A stretch of 64,000 nucleotides of DNA from Solwaraspora sp. WMMA2056. GTDB lineage: Bacteria > Actinomycetota > Actinomycetes > Mycobacteriales > Micromonosporaceae. This document shows positions 36,689-45,248 of the stretch, one piece after another. The position numbers and the translations under genes were made by a program. The stretch covers positions 1,426,001 to 1,490,000 of the forward strand of contig NZ_CP128360.1 in the NCBI RefSeq assembly GCF_030345095.1. Direction: 5' to 3'. The notes beneath the pieces were generated by a model. It saw nothing but the letters and a program-made list of their open reading frames with translations, was not told where the DNA came from and did not search any database. Position 1 is the first letter of the stretch; the number at the start of each line of letters is the position of its first letter.

Positions 36689-37118
36689 TCCACTCCTCCG
36701 CGAGTTGACCAACCTCTGCGAGGAAGCGGTCCAACTTGTCGGCCGGTGCGTCCGAAAGCAGGTGCCACAGCACGACGAGCTCGGTTTCAAGTAGTGCGCC
36801 CTGCTCGGCGTCCTCGACGTCGTCGGTTTCGCCGGTGAGTGCCGAGACCAGCAACTTTTCGGCCAGTTCCGGATCGAGATTAAGCGTCGTATCCGCGAAC
36901 TTGCTGCGAATATCGGCGACCAGGTGAATAACCTCGCCTCTGGTGGTCCGGTCCCCGAGTCGTTCGCGCGCGGCGAGGAAAAACGCTGCTCCGAGCACCA
37001 GGCCAAGCTCCTGCCACCCTGCTTCGTCAAGCTGCTGGCAGCGTTCCTGGTATATGGCCGGGTTGCCGTGGGTCAGTTCCCGAAGCAGTTCCAGGTGTGG
37101 TGTCCGATCAGTCGTCAA
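36675..37118 (-). CDS. Helical protein, paralog of gene D (cluster gene C)
   Basis: 147 residues from TTG 37118, which has GGAGG seven bases upstream; ATG 37145 is the alternative and would overlap gene B by 38 bp. It is helical and rich in Glu, Leu and Ala, with RGEVIHLVADIRSKF as the best conserved stretch shared with gene D. The C-terminus (DKLDRFLAEVGQLAEEW) looks amphipathic. No function known. Its overlap with genes B and D indicates a single transcript. Confidence 0.65.
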   Translation of the reverse strand: MTTDRTPHLELLRELTHGNPAIYQERCQQLDEAGWQELGLVLGAAFFLAARERLGDRTTRGEVIHLVADIRSKFADTTLNLDPELAEKLLVSALTGETDDVEDAEQGALLETELVVLWHLLSDAPADKLDRFLAEVGQLAEEWSEED

Positions 37119-37721
37119 GCTTCCGCCTCCGGGTCTTTCGGTCATCTAGTTTCTTGAGGATCAGGGCGACTGTTGCCGCGATGACGATTGCGGCGGACTC
37201 GGCAGAGTCGGCGTAACCAGGGGTTTGGTTCGAAGGTCCTGGTGTCGGCGGATGTTGCACCGTAGACGTGCTGCCCTTTGGTCCAAGCTGGGCAATTGCA
37301 TCCGCGACTTTCCCGGTCACGTCGCCGGCGGTCTCGGCATTCTCGACACTCTTCTTGGCGACCCGTCGGTGCCAGCCCTTCGGGCGTCCGGTGCTGGCGA
37401 CGATCTCTTCGCCGCTGGTAGGCTGGTGTCGGGGTTGGCCTGGAGGGTGGGCATCGAGCCGGGGATGAGGCAATTGCCGCACCGCGAGAACGCCTCCGCT
37501 GACTTGGCGAGCAAGTTGCCGAGCCTGCCGGCCTTGGCTGCTGCGGTCTCCGCCTCGGTGATGGCGTCGCGAATCTCGTTGTGGTTGGAACCGGTCCCGG
37601 CGGTCGTGAGGTGCTGGTGAGCCTGGTCCAGGTCAGCCTGGGCGCGGGCGGCTCCGACTGCGGCCTGATCGAGTCGTTCGACGGCGGTGCGGAGCTGAGC
37701 GACCACGTCAGCCAGGGTCAT
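37108..37721 (-). pseudogene. DUF6244-like helical protein with C-terminal hydrophobic segment, frameshifted (gene B)
   Basis: ATG 37721 overlaps the stop of gene A (ATGA). The first ~100 residues (MTLADVVAQLRTAVERLD, later RDAITEAETAAAKAGRLGN) are a helical hairpin resembling the DUF6244/WXG-like proteins of Micromonosporaceae. Near 37415-37420 one base seems to be missing: DTSLP continues in the other frame as SGEEIVASTGRPKGWHRR, then a Ser/Pro-rich linker and one hydrophobic stretch (SAAIVIAATVALILKKLDD) before a basic tail. Restored length is about 204 residues. It may be a membrane-anchored or secreted partner. Confidence 0.6.
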
Positions 37722-37977
37722 CCGAGAGCCCTCCGGTAGGCCTGGGCGTGCTCCACGCAGCTGTCGATCCGCCGGCAAATCATCTCGACCTCATCAATGG
37801 CAGCCGTCAAGTGGTGCTCGCCCTCCTTGACGTAGTCGCACTGACTGCCGCGAACGGTGCGAAGGGCCAGGCCACCTGCTTCCGTCGCGACGTCGCTGAG
37901 CTGCACGATGAGCCGCTTGCCTCCTCGGCGGCCTCGATGGCCTGCCCGATGCGCACCTTGACATCCTCGACTGTCAT
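37718..37977 (-). pseudogene. WXG-like small helical protein, frameshifted (gene A)
   Basis: First gene of the cluster. MTVEDVKVRIGQAIEAAEEA reads in one frame and GKRLIVQLSDVATEAGGLAL in the next; a G missing near 37920 explains it. The restored protein would be about 86 residues of two helices, ending DSCVEHAQAYRRALG. The size and helical pattern are like WXG/ESX-related proteins, but no WXG motif is visible. ATG 37977 is the start. Confidence 0.6.
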
Positions 37978-38083
37978 GAAGCCGCCCGTCCAGAGAGGGG
38001 TAGCGCGGCAGCCTTCTGGTGACATGAAGGCTACCGGTAGTGGCCAACTGCGGGAGGCCCCTCGCGGCACAGTGGAGTCAGGT

Positions 38084-38190
38084 GGGTGGAAGCGTGGCAA
38101 GCCTCTCGACGGACATCAGGGTGTGGTGATTCGGATGCGCGTGGGCTGACGAGCCGTCGGCGCGTCGAGTCGATGAGGCGCAGTGGATCA
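38084..38190. repeat. Direct repeat of ~107 bp, copy 2
   Basis: See copy 1 at 36093-36198. Here too the repeat lies just downstream of a minus-strand gene (GntR, stop at 38229). It could be a shared 3' end, a recombination footprint or an att-like site. Confidence 0.75.
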
Positions 38191-38228
38191 TCAATTGAGC
38201 AACCCTCGCCGGTGAGCGGGAGAGGGGC

Positions 38229-38468
38229 CTACGGCTTGCGCATCCACGTCGCCGGATCGGTGACGTAGACACCTTTGCCCTGGTGGCGGTCGATGACCTC
38301 GAGTGCTTCGAGGCGCACGAACACCAGGCGGATCGTTGACGGGCTCACGTCGTACTGCTTGCAGAGCTGGGCGATCGACGGCAGTTTGTCGCCGGCCTTG
38401 AGTGTGCCGTTCTTGACGTCGGCAACGATGGCGTTCGAAATCTTGAAGTAGTCGGGCAAAACAGGCAT
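38229..38468 (-). CDS. Mini GntR-type winged-helix regulator
   Basis: A 79-residue protein consisting of little more than a GntR DNA-binding domain: DYFKISNAIVADVKNGTLKAGDKLPSI followed by YDVSPSTIRLVFVRLEALEV and the wing RHQGKGVYVTDP. It lacks the effector domain, as in many short GntR proteins of mobile elements and actinomycete accessory DNA. ATG 38468 with GGGAG upstream is chosen over 38507. The dyad at 38506-38575 may be its operator. Confidence 0.85.
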   Translation of the reverse strand: MPVLPDYFKISNAIVADVKNGTLKAGDKLPSIAQLCKQYDVSPSTIRLVFVRLEALEVIDRHQGKGVYVTDPATWMRKP

Positions 38469-38470
38469 GG

Positions 38471-38604
38471 CGCTCCCTCGCGTGGCGCCTCCATTCGACC
38501 ACGTCACTTATGTGTGGAGCAAGGTTTAGGTAGCCTCCACGCAGAGGTTGACATCGACGACATCCGCACATAAGTTCATCGCTACGAACGCTCCCTCGCG
38601 TGGC
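38471..38604. promoter_or_regulatory. Duplicated 16-mer and dyad upstream of the mini-GntR gene
   Basis: CGCTCCCTCGCGTGGC occurs at 38471-38486 and 38589-38604. Between them ACTTATGTGTGGA (38506-38518) and TCCGCACATAAGT (38563-38575) form an inverted pair (12/13). No gene is convincing between 38469 and 38876; competing frames there are GC-rich shadows. Confidence 0.6.
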
Positions 38605-39025
38605 AACGACGGAGTGCTCGTGCCCTGGTCGGGGCGGGGTGGTGGCGCGCGGCCTGCCCGCCCCGACCGCCCTACCCGAGCGAACCCCCGCGAAACCCGC
38701 AACCCGCGACACCCGTACCCAGGAAACACACCAAAAGCCGCTCCGGGGTCGTACCCGCCGAATGAGGCTGCGACCGGCCGGAGCTGGGGCGACCCGTCGG
38801 CTACGAGCACTCCCGCTTACGCCTTCCCTGCCGGCGGGTCGCCCCATCCAACTCCTGATGAAGGGGAACCCCCGCGATGCGCAACCTTCTCCACCGGATC
38901 TTCAGTCGGCCCCGCCGCCTCCACCACGTCATCGAGCCGCCGCCGGGGCGGCCCCGCAACGGTGAGGTCCCCCCGGTTTCACGGAGCTTCTGATCGTGGT
39001 CTGATGGCCATGGGAGGAGGCATTC

Positions 39026-39337
39026 GTGCCAGCACCGAAGAAGTACCCCGATGAGCTGCGTGCTCGTGCTGTCCGGTTGTATCGGGAGTCGGATCCGAAG
39101 CCGGTGATCCGTCGGCTGGCTGACCAGCTCGGCGTGCATCACGAGGCGCTGCGCAACTGGATCCGTCAGGACGAGGCCGACCAGGGTCAGCGCGGTGATC
39201 GGCCGACGACGGACATGGTTGAGGAGAACCGGCGGTTGCGGCGGGAGAACACCGAGTTGCGCAGGGCGAACGAGATCTTGAAGGCCGCGTCGGTGTATTT
39301 CGCCCAGGAGCTCGACCCGACCCGGCGTCGGTCATGA
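39026..39337 (+). CDS. IS3-family transposase OrfA
   Basis: 103 residues from GTG 39026 (GGGAGGAGG upstream). HTH_Tnp_1 (ELRARAVRLYRESDPKPVI, ADQLGVHHEALRNWIRQ) is followed by a leucine-zipper-like helix (LRRENTELRRANEILKAA). Its TGA overlaps the orfB ATG (ATGA). In many IS3 members a -1 frameshift fuses A and B; here an independent start for B is also visible. Confidence 0.92.
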   Translation: MPAPKKYPDELRARAVRLYRESDPKPVIRRLADQLGVHHEALRNWIRQDEADQGQRGDRPTTDMVEENRRLRRENTELRRANEILKAASVYFAQELDPTRRRS

Positions 39338-40260
39338 GGTTCGTTGACGAACATCGTGGCCGTTACGCGGTCGCGCTCCTGCTACGGGTCCTGAACATCA
39401 CCGCGTCGACGTACTACGGCTGGCGCGACAAGACGGTCCGGCCGTGTGATCGGGCTGAGGTCGACCGGGCGTTGTTGTCCAACATCCACGAGATCTGGGT
39501 CGCGTCGGGGCACACCTATGGCGCGGACCGGGTGCATCGGCGGTTGGCGCGGGACGGTGTCCGGGTCGGCCGTAAGCGGGTGGAGCGGCTGATGGCCGGC
39601 CAGGGTTGGCAGGGGGCGTTCCTGCGACGTGGCTGGCGGGGCGGGTCCACGAAGCAGGACCCGCGGCACACTCCGGCACCGGACCTGGTCAACCGGGACT
39701 TCACCGCGTCGGCGCCGAACCGGTTGTGGGTTGCCGACGCGACCCGGATCCCGTGCGGTCAGGGTGTGTTCTGGCTGGCGGCGGTCCGGGACGCGTTCTC
39801 GAACCGGATCGTGGGGTGGAAGACCTCCGATCGGTGCGACACCGACCTGATCCTCGGCGCGTTGGAGTACGGGATCTGGTCGCGGGATGTGCGGGATCAG
39901 GAGTTGATCCACCACAGCGACAAGGGGTCGAACTATACGTCGTTCCGGTTCGGGCAACGGTTGGCGGACAACGGGATTCTGCCGTCGATGGGTTCCACTG
40001 GGGATAGTTATGACAACGCTCTGATGGAGAACTTCTTCTCGACGTTGAAGACCGAGTTGGTGTACCGGACGTCGTGGCGGACCCGCGACGAGGCCGAGAA
40101 CGCGATCTTCACCTACATCGACGGGTGGTACAACCCTCGTCGGATCCAGCGTGACCTCGGCTACCTCAGCCCGGACGAGTACGAGACCGCCTGGGCGTCG
40201 ACACGAATCGATCAGCCAGACTCGAACGGAACCATCCCGGCGCCGACCGGCGTCAGGTAA
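39334..40260 (+). CDS. IS3-family transposase OrfB (rve integrase)
   Basis: 308 residues. The HTH_21 region (YAVALLLRVLNITASTYYGW) is followed by the rve catalytic core with D in VADATRIPCGQGVFWL, D in LIHHSDKGSNYTS and E in NALMENFFSTLK, so the DDE triad is intact and the enzyme could be active. Ends with the GWYNPRRIQRDLGYLSP block. It lies within the split DivIVA-like gene. Confidence 0.94.
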   Translation: MRFVDEHRGRYAVALLLRVLNITASTYYGWRDKTVRPCDRAEVDRALLSNIHEIWVASGHTYGADRVHRRLARDGVRVGRKRVERLMAGQGWQGAFLRRGWRGGSTKQDPRHTPAPDLVNRDFTASAPNRLWVADATRIPCGQGVFWLAAVRDAFSNRIVGWKTSDRCDTDLILGALEYGIWSRDVRDQELIHHSDKGSNYTSFRFGQRLADNGILPSMGSTGDSYDNALMENFFSTLKTELVYRTSWRTRDEAENAIFTYIDGWYNPRRIQRDLGYLSPDEYETAWASTRIDQPDSNGTIPAPTGVR

Positions 40261-40528
40261 CCACCGCTCCACGAAAGCGGGGGGACCTCAACGGCGGGGT
40301 GTTCCGCCGCCCGCCGCTGCGGCCCCGGATCTACCCCAGCCAGGTCCGCGACCGCCGGTTCCGCGAGGTCCGCCGTGGTCTCGACCCGGACGAGGTGTAC
40401 GCCTTCCTGCACTACGTCGCCGAGGACCTGACCGCCCTGCGGGACGATCTGCGGCGCACCGACGACGAGAACCTGCGGATCAAGTGTGCGCTGCGCGAGT
40501 GGCAGTCGGCTCAGACCCGGATGTACGC

Positions 40529-42139
40529 ATGAGCGGCGGGCCGCGTACCCACCTGGTGTTGACCGTCGCGAACCTGGACACCGGCGCGGTGGCCTCGGCC
40601 AGTGTCGCCGCCGGCACCCACGCCGACTTCGGCGGTGGCTGGCGGGTGCCGCTGACGCCGGTACGCGACGAACTCGCCGCACAGGTCAAAGTGGACTGCT
40701 CGACGCTGCGCGAGCTGCGCCACCCGGCGTGGACGATCCTGCTCGGGCGGACCGTGGCGGCTGCCCCGGCCGGCGCCGACGGCCGGCTCGGCCGGCTCTG
40801 CGCCCTCGCCGACCTGCTCTGCCTGGACCTGGTCGTCGAGGCCCGGCGGGGTGTGTACGCGGCCGGCCTGAACTGGGACCTCCGGTTCGAGGTGCCCGGC
40901 GCGGCCGTCCCACGTGACCAGCGTGGGTACGCCGACAGCCTGCCCGCCGCGCTGGAGCGCACCAGCGTGCCCGACGCGCTGGCGGGGCTCGCCGAGCGGT
41001 CGTTGACCGCGCCGGCGTACTTCCTGCGGCCGCAGCAGGCCCGGTCGACGCTGCCGCCCGAGGAGATCGACGCCGACCAGCTGGAACGCCGGATCGTCCG
41101 GGACTGCGGCGACGGGCCGCCGACGCCCGGGGCGCAGGCCATCTGGCGGGACGGCCGTTGGCGGCACACGTCGCTGCGGCGGATCCTCGGCCCCCGGCCG
41201 GCGATCCCGGAGCGTGCGCCGCTGCTGTGCCGGGCTCAGCAGCCGCCAGCGCCGACGTGGTGGGGTGAGCCGATCCCAGGGGTGCCGTGCCTGGACTGTC
41301 ACGCCACCGGTTGGCGGCACCCGGTGCTGACCTGCCGGCGCTGCGGCGGCCACGGCCGGCGGTACGCCGGTGCCGTCGTCACCGTCACGAATCTGCGGGA
41401 CCGGGCGACGCACGTCGAGTGGCGGGCGTCGACCAACGACCCCGATCCCGCTTCCGCAGACAGTGCGGACCGGTGGCGGGACCATCGGTTGCCGGAGCGG
41501 TTCCGGCTGGGCCGGTGGGCGGGCGTGTTCGGGGTACGGCCGGTGGACCTGCTGGATCTGACCCACGAGCGGGTGCTGTCGCTGTGGCTGCGTGACGGCA
41601 TCGCGGCGCGCGACGGCAGCTCCGGCAGTTTCGGTCACCCGGTCCGGCGGTACGTGGCCGAGGCCGCCGCCGGCCGGCCCAGTGCCCGGCTGCTGGTGCA
41701 GGCCGCCGACTGGGCCGAGTTGCCGGCGTTCGACGCCGTCGCCGCGCTGGTCGTCGGGCTCGGTCTGGCGCTGCGGGTCACCGCCTGTGAACTGCCCCGC
41801 GACGTCGACCAGCCGATGATGTCGTACGGCCTGTTCTGGTCGGTCGACGCGGTGCCGGCGGCGGTCCCGGTCGACGAGTCGGCCCCGCTGGACCGGCCGT
41901 TGGGCGCGAGTGTGCAGCAGGCGGTCGGTGACTGCCTGTACCGCCTGGAGCTGCGTGCCGCCGAGTCGGTGCCGATCGATCCGGCGCAGCCGGTGCCGGT
42001 GCCGCAGCAGTTGGTGCCGCCGTTCGTGCCCGATCTCGTCGGTCGGCTCACCGCGCTGGCCGCCGATGCGGTCGGCCGGGTGGTGGCGGCCCATCTCGAC
42101 CACGCCGGCTGCCGCTACTGGGCCACCGCCGCCAGCTGA
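40529..42139 (+). CDS. Unknown large protein with a zinc-ribbon-like centre
   Basis: 536 residues from ATG 40529, which overlaps the DivIVA-like stop (ATGA). I do not recognise a family. The N-terminal half looks mixed beta/alpha (LVLTVANLDTGAVASASVAAG), then a CxxC...CxxC block near residues 254-275 (CLDCHATGWRHPVLTCRRCG), like a DnaJ-type zinc knuckle. The C-terminal part is Leu/Ala-rich and helical. No signal peptide or membrane helix. Tight coupling to the DivIVA-like gene suggests a joint role, and the IS3 insertion upstream may be polar on it. Confidence 0.65.
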   Translation: MSGGPRTHLVLTVANLDTGAVASASVAAGTHADFGGGWRVPLTPVRDELAAQVKVDCSTLRELRHPAWTILLGRTVAAAPAGADGRLGRLCALADLLCLDLVVEARRGVYAAGLNWDLRFEVPGAAVPRDQRGYADSLPAALERTSVPDALAGLAERSLTAPAYFLRPQQARSTLPPEEIDADQLERRIVRDCGDGPPTPGAQAIWRDGRWRHTSLRRILGPRPAIPERAPLLCRAQQPPAPTWWGEPIPGVPCLDCHATGWRHPVLTCRRCGGHGRRYAGAVVTVTNLRDRATHVEWRASTNDPDPASADSADRWRDHRLPERFRLGRWAGVFGVRPVDLLDLTHERVLSLWLRDGIAARDGSSGSFGHPVRRYVAEAAAGRPSARLLVQAADWAELPAFDAVAALVVGLGLALRVTACELPRDVDQPMMSYGLFWSVDAVPAAVPVDESAPLDRPLGASVQQAVGDCLYRLELRAAESVPIDPAQPVPVPQQLVPPFVPDLVGRLTALAADAVGRVVAAHLDHAGCRYWATAAS

Positions 42140-42162
42140 CCGGCGACCCGCTGGATGTCGGC

Positions 42163-42209
42163 GATCTAGAAGGATTGTGGCTGGTATTCCGGCGAAATCC
42201 TGCTAGATC
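42163..42209. promoter_or_regulatory. Inverted repeat in the 370-bp gap before the conservon
   Basis: GATCTAGAAGGATT (42163-42176) and AATCCTGCTAGATC (42196-42209): 14-bp arms with one mismatch, 19-nt loop. It could be a terminator for the upstream gene or an operator. The rest of the gap to 42510 shows no gene. Confidence 0.5.
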
Positions 42210-42509
42210 ACCAGTCCGACAGCGAGAACGGCGACTCCGGGAGCCGAACGACGGCGGTGTTTCTGTCACTCTCAGTTAGACAGTGGTGTACGCCACAATT
42301 TGCTGGCGCAACTATCATCCGGGAGCGCTCCCATGGTCCCTGGTGGACCGGTTTAGCCAGGTCGCGCCGAGGGTGAGCGACCCCCTACCCATCGACACCG
42401 AAGGGGTGGTGTTGACTACGAGCTCAGCGGTATCGTGCCACGCGCATCGGCGTTGGCCAGCTGTGGACGTGCGCTGCTCCACTCAGGCCGCCATTCGATT
42501 GGATACAAG

Positions 42510-45248
42510 TTGGCACGCACACAGGCCGACGGCCAGCAGCCGAAGAAATCCCGACGCGGCAACGACCGTCAGCAGTCGATCAAGCGTAGGGTCATCCGGC
42601 TGGTCCTCATCCCCGGCGTGGCCGCCCTGGCGCTCTGGCTGGCCGCCTCCGGCTACCTGGTCTTCCAGGGCTTCTACAACCGACAGGTCGCCGTCGGCGT
42701 CCGTGAGGTGTCGATCCCGGCCGTTCCGGCGCTCGCCTCCATCCAGGAGGAACGCCGCCTCGGCATCGCCTACCTGGCCCAGTCCGACAACGACCTGCAG
42801 GAACTGCTCGACCAGCGGCGGCAGACCGACGAGCAGCTGACCGCGCTGCGTACCGTCGCCGAAGGCTCCCTCGCCGCCGCCCCCGACTCGATCATCACCC
42901 AGTGGAACACCCTCACCGGGTACCTGGATCAGCTGCCGAGCATCCGGACCACGATCGACTCCCGGTCGGCCAGCGGCCAGGAGGCGTACGAGTTCTACAA
43001 CGGCCTGCTCGACGCCGCGACCGAGATGTTCGACATCCAGGCCCGGATCGTGCCCGACGTGACCGCCGCCCAGGGTGGTATCGCCGCCACCGAGGCGTTC
43101 CTCTCCAGTGACCTGATGTCGCGGGCCGGCTCCCTCGGTGACGAGGCGTTCAGCTCCCGGTCCTTCACCGAGCAGGAACATCTCGCCTTCGTCCAGCTGG
43201 TCGGGGCGTACCGGGCCACCCTGGCCGCCGTCTCCCCGCACCTGCACCCCGACGCCCAGCAGCGCTACGAGGAGATCGTCGCCAGCGACGCCTGGCAGCG
43301 GCTGCAGATCGCCGAGGACAAGCTGATCGCCGCCGGTGCCTGGGGCAACTCGGTCCCCGGTGGGCTCGGCATCGACCGTGCGCAGTGGGCCCAGCTCACC
43401 GCGCAGGTCTCCGCCGACCTGGTCGACCTGACCATCGTGCAGGCCGACTCGGTCTCCGCGCAGACCCTGCGTACCGGTAACAACCAGCTGCTGCTGGCGC
43501 TGCTCGGCAGCCTCCTCGCCCTGGCCGTCGCGGTCGCCGCGACCGTCTGGGCGGTCCGGCAGTCGCAGGTCCTGGTCGACCAGGCACTGTCACTGCGCCT
43601 GGCGCAGCTCGGCCAGGACGCCTCCGCGATGGTCGACGAGCGGCTGCCGGCGGTCATGGACCGGCTGCGCCGCCGCGAACAGGTCGACCTCTCCGCCGAA
43701 CTCGCCACCAAGGACTACGGCGCCGACGAGATCGGCCAGGTGGCCCAGGTCATCAACCGGTCGCTGCAGGCGGCGGCGGCCGCCGCCGTCAACGAGGCGC
43801 AGACCCGTACGTCGAGTATCACCATGCTGATGGGTGTCGCCCGGCGCCCGCAGCGGCCACTGCAGCGCGGCCTGCGGGTCATCGAGGACCTGCAAGGTCG
43901 AATCGGTGACGAGAAGCTGCTCGGCGAGCTGTTCGACATCAACCACCAGCTCACTCAGACCCGGCGCTTCCTGGAGAACCTGGTCATCCTCGCCGGTGGG
44001 CAGATCGGCCGTCGGTTCAAGAACCCCGTCCCGGTCCGCCGGGTGCTGCTGGCCGCCTTCGCCGAGTCGCAGCACTACCAGCGGATCACCCTGCGCAAGG
44101 CCGCCGACCTGGCGGTGCACGGGCACGCCGTCGCCGGCACCATCCACCTGCTCGCCGAGCTGCTGGACAACGCGCTGGCCTTCTCGCCGCCGGAGACGAT
44201 GGTCTGGGTCACCTGCAACGAGGTCAAGCACGGCCTCGCGGTGGAGATCGAGGACGCCGGCATGGGGATGCGCGGCGAGGCGCTGGACCGGGCCAACGAC
44301 CTGCTCGCCACCGCGCCGACCCCGGACGTGATGGCGTTGCGCGACGGCGCCCAGGTCGGTCTGCACGTCGTCGCCGAGCTGGCCAAGCGCGACGGCATCC
44401 AGGTCAGCCTGCGGACCTCGGCGTACGGCGGCCTGCTGGCGATCGTGCTGCTGCCGGAGCGGCTGCTCGCCGGCCGTACCGACGACCGGACCGGCCGGGA
44501 CCTGGAGCAGGAACGGCTCGTCCCGGCCATGGCCGGGGCGGTGGCCCGACCGAACGCGCTGCGGCACCACCCCCGAGCCGCCGCCAACGCCGCAACCGCG
44601 ACCGCGACCGCGACGGCACCTGCGCAGGCGTCGGCGACCGCGACGGCGCCGGCACACCCGCAGGCACCCTCGGCCACACCGGTTCCGACGACCGTCGGGA
44701 CGACCGGGGCAGCGGCCACGAACGCCGTCGCGACCGCGGCGGCGCCCGGCAGCACCGTCGGGCCGGCCCCGGTGATCCCCGGACCGGCGTCGACGGCCGG
44801 TTCCGCCCCGGTGGGCGGCGGCACGGTGTACGAACGACGGAGCACAGGCGACGTGGCAGGACATCCGTACCGTACCGGCGACCCGGCCGACTACCGCCGC
44901 AACGGGGCCGCCCAGGTGGAGTGGCGGCTCGACCCGGAGCCGGCCGAGCCGGACCCGGCGGCCGGCGGCGGCACGACGGCCACCGGTACGCCGCCGTCCG
45001 CCCCGCCGGCCCGGCCGCCGCTGCCGCACCGCCAGCCGCAGCAGCACATCGCGCCGGAGCTGCGCGACGAGATCGCGGCGGACGGCGACCCTGGTACGGA
45101 CGCCACGCCGATGCGCTCCCCGGAGGAGGCCAGGAACCGATTCAGCCGGTACCAGCGGGCCTGGAGCGCAGGTCAGGCGGCAGCCAGCGACGACGTGGCG
45201 GCCAACGACGCCCCGGCAACTAATGATGATCAAGGCAGGAACGCGTGA
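42510..45248 (+). CDS. Conservon sensor histidine kinase (CvnA-type, NIT domain)
   Basis: About 912 residues. A cytoplasmic basic tail is followed by a first transmembrane helix (LVLIPGVAALALWLAASGYLV), a large extracellular nitrate/sulfonate-sensing-like (NIT) region, a second helix (LLALLGSLLALAVAVAATVWAV) and a HAMP-like segment. The kinase core has an atypical H-box region (LMGVARRPQRPL) and an ATPase domain with LLAELLDNALAFSPPETMV (N box) and EDAGMGM (G1). A long Ala/Pro/Thr-rich tail follows. It is the first gene of the conservon and overlaps the roadblock gene by four bases. TTG 42510 gives the MARTQADGQQ start; GTG 42435 is the alternative. Confidence 0.88.
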   Translation: MARTQADGQQPKKSRRGNDRQQSIKRRVIRLVLIPGVAALALWLAASGYLVFQGFYNRQVAVGVREVSIPAVPALASIQEERRLGIAYLAQSDNDLQELLDQRRQTDEQLTALRTVAEGSLAAAPDSIITQWNTLTGYLDQLPSIRTTIDSRSASGQEAYEFYNGLLDAATEMFDIQARIVPDVTAAQGGIAATEAFLSSDLMSRAGSLGDEAFSSRSFTEQEHLAFVQLVGAYRATLAAVSPHLHPDAQQRYEEIVASDAWQRLQIAEDKLIAAGAWGNSVPGGLGIDRAQWAQLTAQVSADLVDLTIVQADSVSAQTLRTGNNQLLLALLGSLLALAVAVAATVWAVRQSQVLVDQALSLRLAQLGQDASAMVDERLPAVMDRLRRREQVDLSAELATKDYGADEIGQVAQVINRSLQAAAAAAVNEAQTRTSSITMLMGVARRPQRPLQRGLRVIEDLQGRIGDEKLLGELFDINHQLTQTRRFLENLVILAGGQIGRRFKNPVPVRRVLLAAFAESQHYQRITLRKAADLAVHGHAVAGTIHLLAELLDNALAFSPPETMVWVTCNEVKHGLAVEIEDAGMGMRGEALDRANDLLATAPTPDVMALRDGAQVGLHVVAELAKRDGIQVSLRTSAYGGLLAIVLLPERLLAGRTDDRTGRDLEQERLVPAMAGAVARPNALRHHPRAAANAATATATATAPAQASATATAPAHPQAPSATPVPTTVGTTGAAATNAVATAAAPGSTVGPAPVIPGPASTAGSAPVGGGTVYERRSTGDVAGHPYRTGDPADYRRNGAAQVEWRLDPEPAEPDPAAGGGTTATGTPPSAPPARPPLPHRQPQQHIAPELRDEIAADGDPGTDATPMRSPEEARNRFSRYQRAWSAGQAAASDDVAANDAPATNDDQGRNA

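Larger units (their letters stand above)
38963..40290. mobile_element. IS3-family insertion sequence
   Basis: 1328 bp. The left end TGAGGTCCCCCCGGTTTC and the inverse of the right end TGAGGTCCCCCCGCTTTC match over ~25 bp with three mismatches. ACGG is duplicated at 38959-38962 and 40291-40294. It contains orfA and orfB. Confidence 0.93.
38877..40532 (+). pseudogene. DivIVA-like protein gene split by an IS3 element
   Basis: The 5' part (38877-38962) reads MRNLLHRIFSRPRRLHHVIE... and stops in the IS. The 3' part (from 40295) continues the same frame once the IS and one ACGG are removed: NGGVFRRPPLRPRIYPSQVR and then FREVRRGLDPDEVYAFLHYV, the DivIVA N-terminal signature, followed by a coiled coil (EDLTALRDDLRRTDDENL). 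Restored length is 107 residues. DivIVA-domain proteins bind curved membranes at the poles; a short one such as this may be accessory. The 3' part (GTG 40299 onward, 77 residues) could still be expressed. Its stop overlaps ATG 40529 of the next gene. Confidence 0.85.

Noticed and set aside
38548-39054. Pro/Arg-rich open frame before the DivIVA-like gene
   Set aside because: Two other frames are equally open, composition is low-complexity, and it runs into the IS3 element.
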